Positions 55,709 through 64,000 of a stretch of 64,000 nucleotides of DNA are shown piece after piece. The stretch lies in assembly GCF_036346875.1 (NCBI RefSeq), contig NZ_CP107852.1, positions 3,782,001 through 3,846,000 of the forward strand, read 5' to 3'. How positions within the stretch are numbered: position 1 is the first letter of the stretch; each line of letters opens with the position of its first letter. The translations under genes and the position numbers were made by a program. Origin of the DNA: Nocardia sp. NBC_00508. Its GTDB lineage: Bacteria; Actinomycetota; Actinomycetes; Mycobacteriales; Mycobacteriaceae. Below the pieces are notes generated by a model. That model did no database searches and was not told where the DNA came from. It was given only the letters and a program-made list of their open reading frames with translations.

Positions 55709-57112
55709 CTAGTGGAGATCGATGCGACGACCCCGCACGTAAACCTCGGCGATCGCAGGCTCGCGGAGACCCATCAGCAGCGCGAACAATGTCTGCTCCC
55801 GTGCCAATGCGGGCTCTTCGGACCGGATTCCGTGGGCCAGAGCGCTTTCCAGCGCCGGAACCCGAGCCGGTTCGACAACGACGAAATCGGCTTCCTTGCC
55901 GAGGTCGAAATTGCCGAATCGACTTTCCATGTCCAGCGCCCGGGCGCCCGCCAGCGTGCCGGTGAACAGCATTTCCGCCGGGTGCATCGACACCGCGTCC
56001 CCACCCGGTTCGGAGATGTGCACCTTGAACGCGGCCGACAGTACCTGCGGAATCAGCCATTCGTCGCCGCCGCCGAAATCCGTGCCCGCGGCCACGGTGA
56101 CGCCCGAGGCGATCGTCCGTTTCCACGGCATCGTGCCGGAGCCGAGGAACTGCTGAGAAACCGGGCAGTGCGCGATCGACGTGCCGGTCTCGGCCATCCG
56201 CCGCAGTTCGACGTCCTGGCAGTGCACACAGTGGGCGAGGATGCTGCGTCTGCCGAGCATGCTCTTGCCGCCCTCGGCCGACCCGGGCAGGAACTTCCCG
56301 TCGTAGGTGTCCAGGTAGGTGGCCACGTCGTATGCCTGCTTGGTGGTGTCCACTTCCCCGGTTCCCGCACGGTTGTTCTCGTTGAGATGGCTGTGGAAGT
56401 ACACACCGCGATTGCGCACCGAATCGTATAGTTCACCAAGGTTTTTCAGCGTCTCGCGAGTGACCGCCAGCGAGAAGCGCGGGACGACCGCCACATGCAG
56501 AAGTGCCGTGTCGACATCGCCGGTGTCGGCGGCATGCCATTTGTCGATTTCCTCGCTCGTCAGCCGGATGGCGTCGTCCTCGGTGGTGATCAGCGGTGCC
56601 GCCGGTTGTTCCCCGGTCGTTTGGATACCGCGGCCGCCGACCATTCGTAGACCGCGCCGCTGGGTCTCGGCGAACAGCGCGTCCTGCGCGTGCGGAAAGG
56701 CCGATCCGAAGACCATCGCTGCCGTGGTGCCCGCCGCGATGCGTCGCTCGCAGAATTCGACGGCGGCCGATTGTGCGAATTCCGGTTCGGCGTAACGAGA
56801 TTCCGCGGGGTACATGCACAGCTCGAGCCATTCCAGCAGTTGACCGCCACCGTACGCGTCGCCCGCGAAGGTCTGTGGAAAATGAATGTGGGTGTCGACG
56901 AATCCTGGAAGAAGGAATCCAGGGCGGTGGTCGAACACTTTTTCGGCGTGGTAGTCGGCCGGAATATCGGCTCTGCTTCCGCAGTACGCGATGCGACCGC
57001 CGTCGTCGATTACCAGTGCTCCGTCCGGCACGGCGACCAGCGCGTCGTTCACATCGCCGATAGCAGGACTACCGGCGATGTGGAAAATGTGCCCCAAGTG
57101 GACTTGGCTCAC
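55709..57112 (-). CDS. guaD: Guanine deaminase-like amidohydrolase
   Basis: 467 aa from GTG 57112 (TTG 57130 would add 6 residues). Metal-dependent hydrolase motifs: GFVDTHIHFPQ (HxH), FHSHLNENN, AHCVHCQDVELRRM, and GTDFGGGDEWLI (metal Asp). The substrate-binding sequence around PQTFAG and the overall length match GuaD of purine catabolism (guanine to xanthine). A related chlorohydrolase activity cannot be excluded. Likely operon with the downstream ABM gene. Confidence 0.82.
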   Translation of the reverse strand: MSQVHLGHIFHIAGSPAIGDVNDALVAVPDGALVIDDGGRIAYCGSRADIPADYHAEKVFDHRPGFLLPGFVDTHIHFPQTFAGDAYGGGQLLEWLELCMYPAESRYAEPEFAQSAAVEFCERRIAAGTTAAMVFGSAFPHAQDALFAETQRRGLRMVGGRGIQTTGEQPAAPLITTEDDAIRLTSEEIDKWHAADTGDVDTALLHVAVVPRFSLAVTRETLKNLGELYDSVRNRGVYFHSHLNENNRAGTGEVDTTKQAYDVATYLDTYDGKFLPGSAEGGKSMLGRRSILAHCVHCQDVELRRMAETGTSIAHCPVSQQFLGSGTMPWKRTIASGVTVAAGTDFGGGDEWLIPQVLSAAFKVHISEPGGDAVSMHPAEMLFTGTLAGARALDMESRFGNFDLGKEADFVVVEPARVPALESALAHGIRSEEPALAREQTLFALLMGLREPAIAEVYVRGRRIDLH

Positions 57113-57167
57113 CCATCGAGGAGAACACAAACCAACCCGGCATGGCAGCGGATCGAACGAAATGTAG

Positions 57168-57785
57168 TCAGACGCCGCGGGAGAACAACGTCACCGGCGG
57201 TGGCATGCGATAGCCGGCTAGCTTGATGAATCGAGCGCTCAGCCCGCGCTGCTTCTCTTCCAGGGGACCCGCTCCGACGGTGTTCATCATCCGGTTGATC
57301 ACGTTGAAGCAGGTTCCCACCCAGACCGCCTCCTCGAACGCCTCCGCCGAGACCCCCGCCAGACGAACCAGCGCGGCGTCCTCGGGCGTCAGCCCGTCCG
57401 GGTCGCGGGCCATTTTCCTGAGGAAGGCGAGCATGGCGCGCGCTTCGGGGCGTATCGGGGACTCGGGGCCGTCGGCCAAGGCGAGGGTCACTACGGCGGC
57501 ATCGACGTACGCGCCGGCGATGGCCTCATGCGAGGTCGCACAGAACGGGCACTCGTTGGCCTGTGAGGTCTGCGTCGCGAAGATCTCGCGTTCGGCGACG
57601 GTCCAGTACGACGGTCCGCGCATCGCGTCCTGGATCAGATCCGACAGCGGCGAACCGAAGAACCGATGCCGGTAGAACAGCACCTTCAGCACCGCGGGCA
57701 CCTCGACCCCGCTGAATCGCCGCATCGTCCACAGCACGAACTTGGTCGGCCGGTCGTGCCCGGATTTCACTGCCTCCAGCCACAT
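57168..57785 (-). CDS. AhpD-like / carboxymuconolactone decarboxylase-family protein
   Basis: 205 aa. The redox centre CPFCATSHEA (CxxC with a following His) is the AhpD signature, in the context SQANECPFC. The rest is all-helical. Such proteins act as thiol peroxidase partners or related antioxidants. Immediately upstream (two bases) lies a second, small CMD-type gene, so they are coupled. Confidence 0.82.
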   Translation of the reverse strand: MWLEAVKSGHDRPTKFVLWTMRRFSGVEVPAVLKVLFYRHRFFGSPLSDLIQDAMRGPSYWTVAEREIFATQTSQANECPFCATSHEAIAGAYVDAAVVTLALADGPESPIRPEARAMLAFLRKMARDPDGLTPEDAALVRLAGVSAEAFEEAVWVGTCFNVINRMMNTVGAGPLEEKQRGLSARFIKLAGYRMPPPVTLFSRGV

Positions 57786-57786
57786 T

Positions 57787-58098
57787 TCAGCGTCCCTCCC
57801 ATGCCTGCCGAGCCGCGCGGTAGCGGCGATCGGCCGCGCCGTAGGCGGCGGCCGCGGCGGCCTCGAAGATCTCGTCGTCGCTGTGCCCGGCCGCCTTCAG
57901 CGCCGTGACGTCCTGCTCGGTGACCCGGTAGGACCGGTTCGCCACCAGTTCGGCGAAGGCGGTGAGCTCCGGCGCGGCGGCTTCGGCCGACACTGCCGTG
58001 CCCGCGGCATTGGCCCGCAGCACCCCGCGGACCTCGCTTGACAGCCGCCCCGGCGCGGACTCGATGTGCTCGCCGAAACGCCGCCACTTCTCACTCAT
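57787..58098 (-). CDS. Small CMD-like helical protein
   Basis: 103 aa (MSEKWRRFGEHIESAPGRLS ... LVANRSYRVTEQDVTALKAA). The second half, VTALKAAGHSDDEIFEAAAA, matches the C-terminal helix of CMD/AhpD proteins but no CxxC is present. ATG 58098. It may form a complex with the adjacent AhpD-like protein (inference). Confidence 0.68.
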   Translation of the reverse strand: MSEKWRRFGEHIESAPGRLSSEVRGVLRANAAGTAVSAEAAAPELTAFAELVANRSYRVTEQDVTALKAAGHSDDEIFEAAAAAAYGAADRRYRAARQAWEGR

Positions 58099-58149
58099 CG
58101 GGCCTCCCATGGAACCATTCTGGCCGATCGGTGGCGTGTTCGCGCGATC

Positions 58150-58243
58150 GGCGGCTGCCTCTGCCTTCGCTCGGCCCGGCGCGGGCTGCAGACGGACTTC
58201 GTCCGGCGGCGTCTTTTTCTGCGGCTGCCTCTGCCTTCGCTCT
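58150..58243. repeat. Second pair of dispersed intergenic repeats
   Basis: Copies at 58150-58180 and 58220-58243 share GCGGCTGCCTCTGCCTTCGC, the inverse of the elements at 46932 and 46969. As at that locus, two copies lie close together between genes. Confidence 0.65.
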
Positions 58244-58288
58244 GGACTCCGCCCTGCACCCGTTACCGCAGGCGGGCAACGTAACTCG

Positions 58289-58576
58289 CTATCGGTGGTC
58301 GTTCTTCCGCAGGACGACGGTGTGGCGGTCGAGGTCGACGCCGACCAGCGGCGGAGCGCCTTGGTCTCGCTCGTCACGCAGCATGGACACCGATTCGCGG
58401 TGGTCGAGTTCCATGCGCTTGGTGGCGTAGAACAGTGCGGTGAACTCGTCGGTGAATGTGCCGGAGAGGGGGGTGCGGCGGCCCCTGCGGCGTTTGTTCA
58501 CGGTCAGTTCGTAGACCGCCACGAGCACGAGGAGGATCACCCAGCCGGGAATCGACCACTGCAACACCGATGCCAT
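58289..58576 (-). CDS. DUF6191-type small membrane protein
   Basis: 95 aa. One N-terminal helix (WSIPGWVILLVLVAVYELTV), a basic stop-transfer (NKRRRGRRTP), then a conserved soluble part: GTFTDEFTALFYATKRMELD, HRESVSMLRDE, GAPPLVGVDLDRHTVVLR. This matches a family widespread in actinobacteria with no known function. ATG 58576. Confidence 0.7.
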   Translation of the reverse strand: MASVLQWSIPGWVILLVLVAVYELTVNKRRRGRRTPLSGTFTDEFTALFYATKRMELDHRESVSMLRDERDQGAPPLVGVDLDRHTVVLRKNDHR

Positions 58577-58699
58577 GTATGCCGACGGTACCAGCGGGCC
58601 TGCGGGGTGTCGGGTGCCGGAATCTCGGCTCGGGACGGATATTCGGTGCGATCGGGGGTATACGCCGGATACGGAAGTGCGGGAAGGACGTGACGCCAC

Positions 58700-58945
58700 A
58701 TGCGCCGTCGGACAGTCCGCGTGGGAATGATGCGCGAGAGAACCATGAGAATCGGAAGTGTCATCGTCTTGGTCTGGTTGCTGATCGGCGTGGTCGCCGC
58801 GGCACAACGCAACTATTTCGACAGTGGCCCAGTGAATTGCGCTGGTTTCGGCACCATCGCCGTCACGGTCATCGCCGGTCCGCTCAACTACATGGGCGTG
58901 AACCCGAAGATCGAGGATTGCAATGTGCCGCAACCCAGCCCGTAG
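58700..58945 (+). CDS. Small membrane/secreted protein, paralogue 1
   Basis: 81 aa from ATG 58700; later in-frame ATGs at 58727, 58730 and 58745 are possible. One helix (RIGSVIVLVWLLIGVVAAA) is followed by QRNYFDSGPVNCAGFGTIAV and PLNYMGVNPKIEDCN. Two cysteines could form a disulfide outside the membrane. It is a paralogue of 59218-59466, 270 bp downstream. Conserved type in mycolate actinobacteria, function unknown. Confidence 0.68.
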   Translation: MRRRTVRVGMMRERTMRIGSVIVLVWLLIGVVAAAQRNYFDSGPVNCAGFGTIAVTVIAGPLNYMGVNPKIEDCNVPQPSP

Positions 58946-59217
58946 TTCAGCCGGGTGACGAATGTTGGCACGGGAGGATGCCCGCCCGGCCATCGAGCGC
59001 TCGGTCGTGGAAGCCGTCGAGGCTCGGCCTCGATTCCGCTATTCGGCGCGGCGTCGTCACGACATGCCGGGGCAACGCGGTTGAAGACGTGCCGCGAGTG
59101 AATGTGAACTGAATATTTGCTAGATATGTGCAAATGGCTTCTGGCCATTAGTTTGGAACGATAGCTGTCGGATATTCCGGGTATCCCCTCTCGGGGAGCA
59201 CGGAAGGAACCGATGAG
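58946..59217. other. Gap between the two paralogous small genes
   Basis: About 270 bp. No gene or clear terminator seen; presumably the promoter of the second paralogue. Confidence 0.4.
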
Positions 59218-59466
59218 ATGCGTGACCAGGAACGTCGAACGCAGGCCAGGCGCGGAACAGGCTCCCGACTTCTCGGGTTCCTGCTGCTGATCTGGCTGGC
59301 CGTCGGGTTGCTCGCAGCCGCTCAGCGGCACAATTTCGACAGCGGGCCCCCAGTCGACTGTGCCGGATGGGGCACGATCGCCGTAACGGCACTGGCCGGA
59401 CCGCTCAATTACGTCGGTGTGAATCCAAGGGTCGGCGCCTGCGAGCTTCCGGAGCCGAGCCGGTAG
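59218..59466 (+). CDS. Small membrane/secreted protein, paralogue 2
   Basis: 82 aa with AAGGAA before ATG 59218. A basic N-terminus (RDQERRTQARRG), one helix (LLGFLLLIWLAVGLLAAA), then QRHNFDSGPPVDCAGWGTIA, PLNYVGVNPRVGACE. It aligns with paralogue 1 along its whole length, including both Cys residues and AGPLNY.GVNP. A tandem duplication. Confidence 0.72.
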   Translation: MRDQERRTQARRGTGSRLLGFLLLIWLAVGLLAAAQRHNFDSGPPVDCAGWGTIAVTALAGPLNYVGVNPRVGACELPEPSR

Positions 59467-59632
59467 TCGCCACGGCTCGCCGCGTTGACCCCACCGATCA
59501 GATCGGACGCATCGGCTCCAGGCGACGTCGGCCCGTATTCCGCCTGTGGTCGACCTGCGGACTTGGACCGGGAACGAACTCGGCCCCGCTCCCCGAGGTC
59601 CGGGGTGCGGGGCCGAGCGAACAGTCGTCGGA

Positions 59633-61927
59633 TCAGCTGACGCCGACCGGCACCTTGGCCGTCTCGGCCGAACGTCGCTGCAGCTCACGCAGCTTCGCGC
59701 CTTCGACGTCGATGTCGGGCAGGATCCGGTCGAGCCACTTCGGCATCCACCACGACCACTTGCCCATCAGCACCAGCAGCGACGGGATCAGCACCATGCG
59801 GACGATGAACGCGTCCAGCAGCACGCCCGCCGCGAGCGCGAAGCCGAACGACTTCGCCGTGACGTCGCTTTCCATCAGGAACGAACCGAACACCGAGATC
59901 ATGATGATCGCCGCCGAGGTGACCACGCGCGCGCCGTGGTGGTAGCCGGAGACCACCGCTTCCTTGGCCGACTTGCCGCGCACGAACTCCTCGCGCATCC
60001 GGGTCACCAGGAAGACCTGGTAGTCCATCGCAAGGCCGAACACCAGTCCGATCAGCATGATCGGCAGGAAGCTGACCAGCGGATGCGGATCCTCGATCAG
60101 GCCGAGCTTGCCTTCCTGGAAGATCAGCACGGTCGCACCGAAGGTCGCGCCCATCGAGAGCAGGAACCCGAGCGCCGCGGTGAGCGGCACCAGGATCGAC
60201 CGGAACACCAGGATCAGCAGGACGAACGCCGCGCCCGCCACGATCGCCAGGTAGGGCACGATCTTGCTGAGCAGCACGTGGTCCACGTCGGCGTAGATCG
60301 CCGTAGTGCCGGTGATGCCGTATTCGATGCCGAACTCGGCGTTCAGCTGGCCTTCGGCCTCCCTGGCGTCGCGCACCAGGTCCTTGGTCGCCTGGTTGTT
60401 CGGCCCGGACTTGGGCACGCCGTCCAGCAGCACACCCTCTTGGTCCTGACTCCACTGCGGCTCGGTCACGTAATCCATGTCGGGGTAGGACGTGAGCTTG
60501 TCGCGCAGCGCCTTGACCGCCGCCTCGCGGTTGTCGGCGGGCACGCCGCTGAGGTCCGCGGCCACGTTCAGCACGCCGTTGCTGCCCTCGCCGAAACCTT
60601 CGGTGCGCAGCTCGTAGGCCTTACGGATGGTGGAGGTCTTCGGCATGCTGTCGTCGCCGGGCAGGCCGAGGTTCAGGCCTGCGGCGGGAGCGGCGAGCGC
60701 GCCGAGCACCACGACGCTCAGGATCAGCGCGACCCAGGGCGCCCGGCCGATCAGCCTGCCGAAGCGCATGCCATTGGTGACCGAGGTGTCGTCCTCGGGA
60801 TCGTGCTGGGCCACCACCGGCAGCTTCGGCTTGAACAGGAAGCGGCCGAACGCGCCGAGCAGCGCGGGCATCAGCGTGATCGCGGTGAGCACCGCGAAGC
60901 CGGCGGCGATCGCGCCACCCAGGCCCATGAAGGTCATGAACTCGACACCGACGATGCCGAGGCCCGCCAGCGCGATGATGACTGTCAGGCCGGCGAACAC
61001 CACGGCGGAACCGGCCGTGCCGAGCGCGGTGCCCGCGGCCTCTTCCGGCGAATCCTGCACCGCCAGTTCGTGCTTGTACCTGGACACGATGAACAGCGCG
61101 TAGTCGATGGACAGCGCGATGCCGATCATCGAGGCGAGGAACGTGGTGAAGCTGGGGACTTCGATCACCGCGGTGCCGAGCATGATCACCGAGGTGGCGG
61201 CGCCGAGACCGACGATCGCGGTGGCGATCGGCACGAACGCGGCGACGATGGCCCCGAACGCCACGATCATCACGACCAGCGCGACGGCCATGCCGATGAG
61301 TTCCGACTTACCGCTGGGGGCCTCCTGCTTCTGCGCGATCGAGCCGCTCATCTCGACCGTGAGCCCGGCATTGCGGGCGTCGGCGGCCACGTCGTACGCC
61401 GCGCCACGTTCCTTGTCGGTGACGTCGGTGAACTTCTCGATCGTGAACGGGACGTTCATCACCGCCACGGTCTCCGGCGCGGTCTTGCTGAGCACGTTCA
61501 GCGGTGCGCCGCTGCACTGCGCGGGGTCGGGGCTGGTCAAGCAGCCCATCTCCTCGGCCGCTCCGACCGGGTTGGTGATCGGCTTGTCGTGGTCGACGAT
61601 GTCGAGCTGGCCGAGCTTGACGATGAACGCTTCCAGTGCCGCGCGGTTCGCCGGGTCGGTCAGCTTCTGCCCCTCGGGCGCGGCGAAGACATAGGTGCCG
61701 GTGACCGCGTCGAACTTGAACGCGTCGGACGCGCCGGGGAAGTGCTTGTCGAGGATGTCATTGGCACGGGCGGATGGCAGGTCCGGCATGCTGAAGTCGT
61801 TGGTCATCGGCTTGCTGAGCTGTGCGCCCAGGCCACCGAGGAGCACGAACAACACGAGCCAGACGGGAAGGACTATCCATTTCCGGCGGAAAGCGAACTT
61901 TCCCCATCTGTACAGGTAAACGGACAC
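59633..61927 (-). CDS. MMPL/RND-family lipid or drug exporter
   Basis: 764 aa, GTG start at 61927 with AGGAG upstream. Classical MMPL layout: helix 1 (WIVLPVWLVLFVLLGGLGAQ), a large extracytoplasmic loop (60-190), helices 2-6 with the proton-relay sequence GIALSIDYALFIVSRYKHEL, a second loop, and helices 7-12 with GLVFGLAMDYQVFLVTRMRE. Both D-Y signatures are intact. MMPL pumps export lipids such as trehalose mycolates, or drugs. It is divergent from a TetR regulator with a palindrome between them, so is probably its target. Confidence 0.88.
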   Translation of the reverse strand: MSVYLYRWGKFAFRRKWIVLPVWLVLFVLLGGLGAQLSKPMTNDFSMPDLPSARANDILDKHFPGASDAFKFDAVTGTYVFAAPEGQKLTDPANRAALEAFIVKLGQLDIVDHDKPITNPVGAAEEMGCLTSPDPAQCSGAPLNVLSKTAPETVAVMNVPFTIEKFTDVTDKERGAAYDVAADARNAGLTVEMSGSIAQKQEAPSGKSELIGMAVALVVMIVAFGAIVAAFVPIATAIVGLGAATSVIMLGTAVIEVPSFTTFLASMIGIALSIDYALFIVSRYKHELAVQDSPEEAAGTALGTAGSAVVFAGLTVIIALAGLGIVGVEFMTFMGLGGAIAAGFAVLTAITLMPALLGAFGRFLFKPKLPVVAQHDPEDDTSVTNGMRFGRLIGRAPWVALILSVVVLGALAAPAAGLNLGLPGDDSMPKTSTIRKAYELRTEGFGEGSNGVLNVAADLSGVPADNREAAVKALRDKLTSYPDMDYVTEPQWSQDQEGVLLDGVPKSGPNNQATKDLVRDAREAEGQLNAEFGIEYGITGTTAIYADVDHVLLSKIVPYLAIVAGAAFVLLILVFRSILVPLTAALGFLLSMGATFGATVLIFQEGKLGLIEDPHPLVSFLPIMLIGLVFGLAMDYQVFLVTRMREEFVRGKSAKEAVVSGYHHGARVVTSAAIIMISVFGSFLMESDVTAKSFGFALAAGVLLDAFIVRMVLIPSLLVLMGKWSWWMPKWLDRILPDIDVEGAKLRELQRRSAETAKVPVGVS

Positions 61928-62028
61928 GAGTGGTTTCTCCTAGCGATGACTGGGACACGTGCTGGTTCTGCCTGTAGACAGCACTCGCGGGGCGCCCTGC
62001 ATGTCCCCGCCTCCACTGACGCTTTCTG

Positions 62029-62044
62029 CCTACCGTGCGGTAGG
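62029..62044. promoter_or_regulatory. TetR-type palindromic operator
   Basis: CCTACCG-TG-CGGTAGG, 7-bp perfect arms, in the 200-bp gap between the divergent MMPL and TetR genes. A further GTAG lies at its right side. Typical size and position for a TetR operator. Confidence 0.7.
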
Positions 62045-62130
62045 TAGACTACCCAGGAAGTAAGTGGAGGTACAACCTCTATATTGCAGGTGGCGTTCGC
62101 CAGGCGCGCGAGTGATGAGAGGATCGTCGA

Positions 62131-62724
62131 ATGGTTGTCCGTGACACACCCGGCGCTGTTTCCCCTGGTGGAGGTACTAAAGCTGCGATTCGCGACGCTG
62201 CGGTGAAGCTATTCGGGGCCAAAGGATTCGAGCAGACCAGCCTGCGTGAGGTCGCGGATGCGGTAGGAATCACAAAGGCGTCGCTCTACTATCACTACGC
62301 TTCGAAGCTCGATCTGCTCCTGGCGATCATCGATCCGATCGTCGATCACATGCGGTCGATCGTCGACGAACTCGATCACGTGCAGCACGACCCGGATGGC
62401 ATCCGCCATATTCTGCGGACCTACCTGCGCGGCCTGATCCATCACCGCGACGCCGGAGCGCTGGTCGTGCGCGACACAGTGGCGATCATCAATGCGATGG
62501 CCGACCGCTATCCGGACTTGATGGACGCCAGCCAGGTGCTGCGTACCTGGCTGGCCGGGCCGGACGCCACCGATCTGACGCGGCTGCGCGCCTGCGCGGC
62601 GCTCGAGGTGATCGGCGTCGCGCTGGTCTCCAAGGAACTGGTGCCGGGCGCGGACGACTCCCTGGTCGAGTCCTCGCTGCTGGATGCGGCGACCTGCGTG
62701 CTCACTGTCGGTGGGGCCGCGTAG
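62131..62724 (+). CDS. TetR-family transcriptional regulator
   Basis: 197 aa. N-terminal helix-turn-helix: AAVKLFGAKGFEQTSLREVA, DAVGITKASLYYHYASKLDL. The ligand domain is helical and contains HILRTYLRGLIHHRDAGALV. It probably represses the divergent MMPL exporter and itself through the CCTACCG-N2-CGGTAGG site. Ligand unknown. Confidence 0.87.
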   Translation: MVVRDTPGAVSPGGGTKAAIRDAAVKLFGAKGFEQTSLREVADAVGITKASLYYHYASKLDLLLAIIDPIVDHMRSIVDELDHVQHDPDGIRHILRTYLRGLIHHRDAGALVVRDTVAIINAMADRYPDLMDASQVLRTWLAGPDATDLTRLRACAALEVIGVALVSKELVPGADDSLVESSLLDAATCVLTVGGAA

Positions 62725-62761
62725 ATTCGAGCTACCACCGCCGATGCCAGGAGTCACCGCT

Positions 62762-63265
62762 GTGCACATCACCGCGAAGGTCGATTACGCGGTGCGGACG
62801 CTGCTCGAGATCGCCAGTGCGCCGCCGTTGAACCGGTCCGTGGTCGGACATGGCGCACCCCTGGTGCAGGCCGCCCCGGTGGTCAAGGCCGAGGCCATCG
62901 CCACCGCCCAACGAATTCCGCCCAAAGTGCTCGAGTCCGTGCTCGGCGAGCTGCGCCGCGCCGATCTGGTGATCAGCAGACGCGGCCCGGACGGCGGCTA
63001 CTGGCTGGCCAGGCCCGCCGCCGAGATTTCCATCGCCGACGTGATCCGCGCGCTCGAGGGCCCGCTCGCGTCGGTGCGCGGTGCGCGGCCGGAGGACGTG
63101 CGCTACCCCGGCTCGGCCGAGTCGTTGCAACGGGTGTGGATCGCCCTGCGGGTCAATATCCGTGCGGTGCTGGAGAACGTGTCCATCGACGACATCGCCC
63201 GCAACCGGCTGCCCGGATTCGTGGAGGCGCTTACCGAGGACCCCGGCGCCTGGGCGCGAAGATAG
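62762..63265 (+). CDS. Rrf2-family regulator without iron-sulfur cysteines
   Basis: 167 aa from GTG 62762, with AGGAG eight bases upstream. Rrf2 features: HITAKVDYAVRTLLEIASAP, PPKVLESVLGELRRADLVIS, RRGPDGGYWLARPAAEISIADVIRALEG. An unusual insertion (about 25-45) follows the first helix. The protein has no cysteine at all, so it cannot hold the cluster used by IscR/NsrR; it resembles cluster-free members. It lies 37 bp after the TetR gene and 79 bp before an ABC exporter gene that may be its target. Confidence 0.83.
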   Translation: MHITAKVDYAVRTLLEIASAPPLNRSVVGHGAPLVQAAPVVKAEAIATAQRIPPKVLESVLGELRRADLVISRRGPDGGYWLARPAAEISIADVIRALEGPLASVRGARPEDVRYPGSAESLQRVWIALRVNIRAVLENVSIDDIARNRLPGFVEALTEDPGAWARR

Positions 63266-63344
63266 TGCAGGCGCCGATGGCATACTTGCTGGTCAGAAAT
63301 CCCAGCGACGCATCGCGGCAATTGCCGGTAGCCTGCGATTCATC

Positions 63345-64000
63345 ATGCTGATCAGACTGCTCCGGACGCATCTGTACCCCTACCGCGCCCAGTTGGCGGG
63401 GGTCGTTGCGCTGCAGCTGGTTTCCGTCATCGCGATGCTGTACCTGCCGAGCCTGAACGCGGATCTGATCGACAACGGCGTCACCAAGGGCGATCTCGGC
63501 TACATCTGGACCACCGGTCTGTGGATGCTCGCCGTCACCGGCGTGCAGATCGTCGCCTCGGCCGCCTCGGTCTATTTCGGCGCGCAGGCGGCGATGGGCG
63601 CGGGCCGGGATCTGCGCGGCGCGGTGCTGCACCGCGTCGGCACGTTCTCCGCGCGCGAAGTGGGGATGTTCGGCGCGCCCTCGCTGATCACCCGCAATAC
63701 GAACGATATTCAGCAGGTTCAGCTGCTCATCGCGATGTCGGCGACCATCCTGGTGATGGCGCCCATCATGTGCGTCGGCGGCATCATCATGGCGTTGCGC
63801 GAGGATCTCGGCCTGTCCTGGCTGTTGCTGATCGCGGTGCCCGCGTTGGGTCTGTCCATGGCCGTGCTGATCTCCAGAATGGTGCCAGGCTTCCGCGACA
63901 TGCAGGCCAGGATCGACGAGGTGAATCGGGTGCTGCGTGAGCAGATCACCGGTATCCGCGTGGTCCGGGCCTTCGTGCGGGAGCGGCAGGAGACCTGGCG
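63345..64000 (+). CDS. ABC exporter, N-terminal membrane domain (partial at window end)
   Basis: The frame is open from ATG 63345 to the end of the window (218 codons seen). It has the type-1 exporter membrane domain: LLRTHLYPYRAQLAGVVALQ, SLNADLIDNGVTKGDLGYIW, the conserved intracellular loop GMFGAPSLITRNTNDIQQVQ and RVLREQITGIRVVRAFVRER. The ATPase domain lies beyond the window. LIxNGV followed by TRxTND is typical of heterodimeric exporters such as YheI/LmrC types. Confidence 0.85.
   Translation, partial: MLIRLLRTHLYPYRAQLAGVVALQLVSVIAMLYLPSLNADLIDNGVTKGDLGYIWTTGLWMLAVTGVQIVASAASVYFGAQAAMGAGRDLRGAVLHRVGTFSAREVGMFGAPSLITRNTNDIQQVQLLIAMSATILVMAPIMCVGGIIMALREDLGLSWLLLIAVPALGLSMAVLISRMVPGFRDMQARIDEVNRVLREQITGIRVVRAFVRERQETW

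Noticed and set aside
59546..62047. 833-codon plus-strand frame opposite the MMPL gene
   Set aside because: The product is rich in His, Arg, Gln and Asp with no domains, as expected for antisense reading of a high-GC gene.

Overview
The window is high-GC actinobacterial chromosome. It carries a KasA-type condensing enzyme, a FadD32-like fatty acyl-AMP ligase, an MMPL exporter, mycothiol-type enzymes and an antigen-85-like secreted esterase. Together these point to a mycolic-acid producer, most likely Nocardia or a close relative. That assignment is inference from gene content; no species marker such as 16S rRNA is present.

Layout. (1) 1-3.06 kb: metabolic genes (quinone oxidoreductase, FMN alpha-hydroxy-acid oxidase, MarR regulator) and a tRNA-Ser(TGA). 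(2) 3.2-10.7 kb: an accessory island, visibly lower in GC. It encodes a SIR2-GAF-like protein, a 67-aa acidic protein on the other strand, a Nudix/winged-helix regulator of the NrtR type with a destroyed Nudix box and a 50-bp dyad in front of it, a double-length histidine kinase and its response regulator. It is closed by an IS630-family element that landed exactly in the response regulator's stop codon. (3) 10.8-14.3 kb: a secreted esterase, a HisC2/Pat-type aminotransferase, a dienelactone-hydrolase-like protein, tRNA-Ser(GCT) and tRNA-Arg(ACG). (4) 14.2-37.35 kb: two pSAM2-type integrative and conjugative elements (AICEs) in tandem in the 3' end of tRNA-Arg. A 35-bp core occurs three times (14220, 25095, 37316). 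Each element has int, xis, a RepSA-like HUH initiator, a run of short overlapping genes, an FtsK/TraB-type ATPase, a DUF2637 (SpdB-like) protein and a Pra-like activator, with a divergent GntR (KorSA-like) regulator. The two regulators face unrelated operator sequences. Behind them lies a variable cargo zone (glycosyltransferase, methyltransferase, membrane-anchored proteins) built around a duplicated hairpin element and a 57/58-aa zinc-ribbon gene. (5) 37.4-43.3 kb: P450 without a normal ExxR motif, mycothiol-dependent-isomerase-like protein, RidA, DUF998, and a vsr-dcm pair. (6) 43.6-51.9 kb: kasA-like and fadD32-like genes, a small monooxygenase, a heterodimeric ABC exporter and a glycolipid-binding-family protein. 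(7) 52-54.7 kb: tyrA, a TadA-associated protein, tadA, tRNA-Ser(CGA) and a second deaminase. (8) 54.7-64 kb: membrane ABM protein, guanine-deaminase-like amidohydrolase, two AhpD/CMD-type proteins, small membrane proteins, an MMPL exporter divergent from a TetR regulator, an Rrf2 regulator and the start of an ABC exporter gene.

The most interesting parts are the SIR2 / dead-Nudix / two-component island, which could couple NAD(+) cleavage to an ADP-ribose-type sensor, and the tandem AICE pair with its structured repeats.
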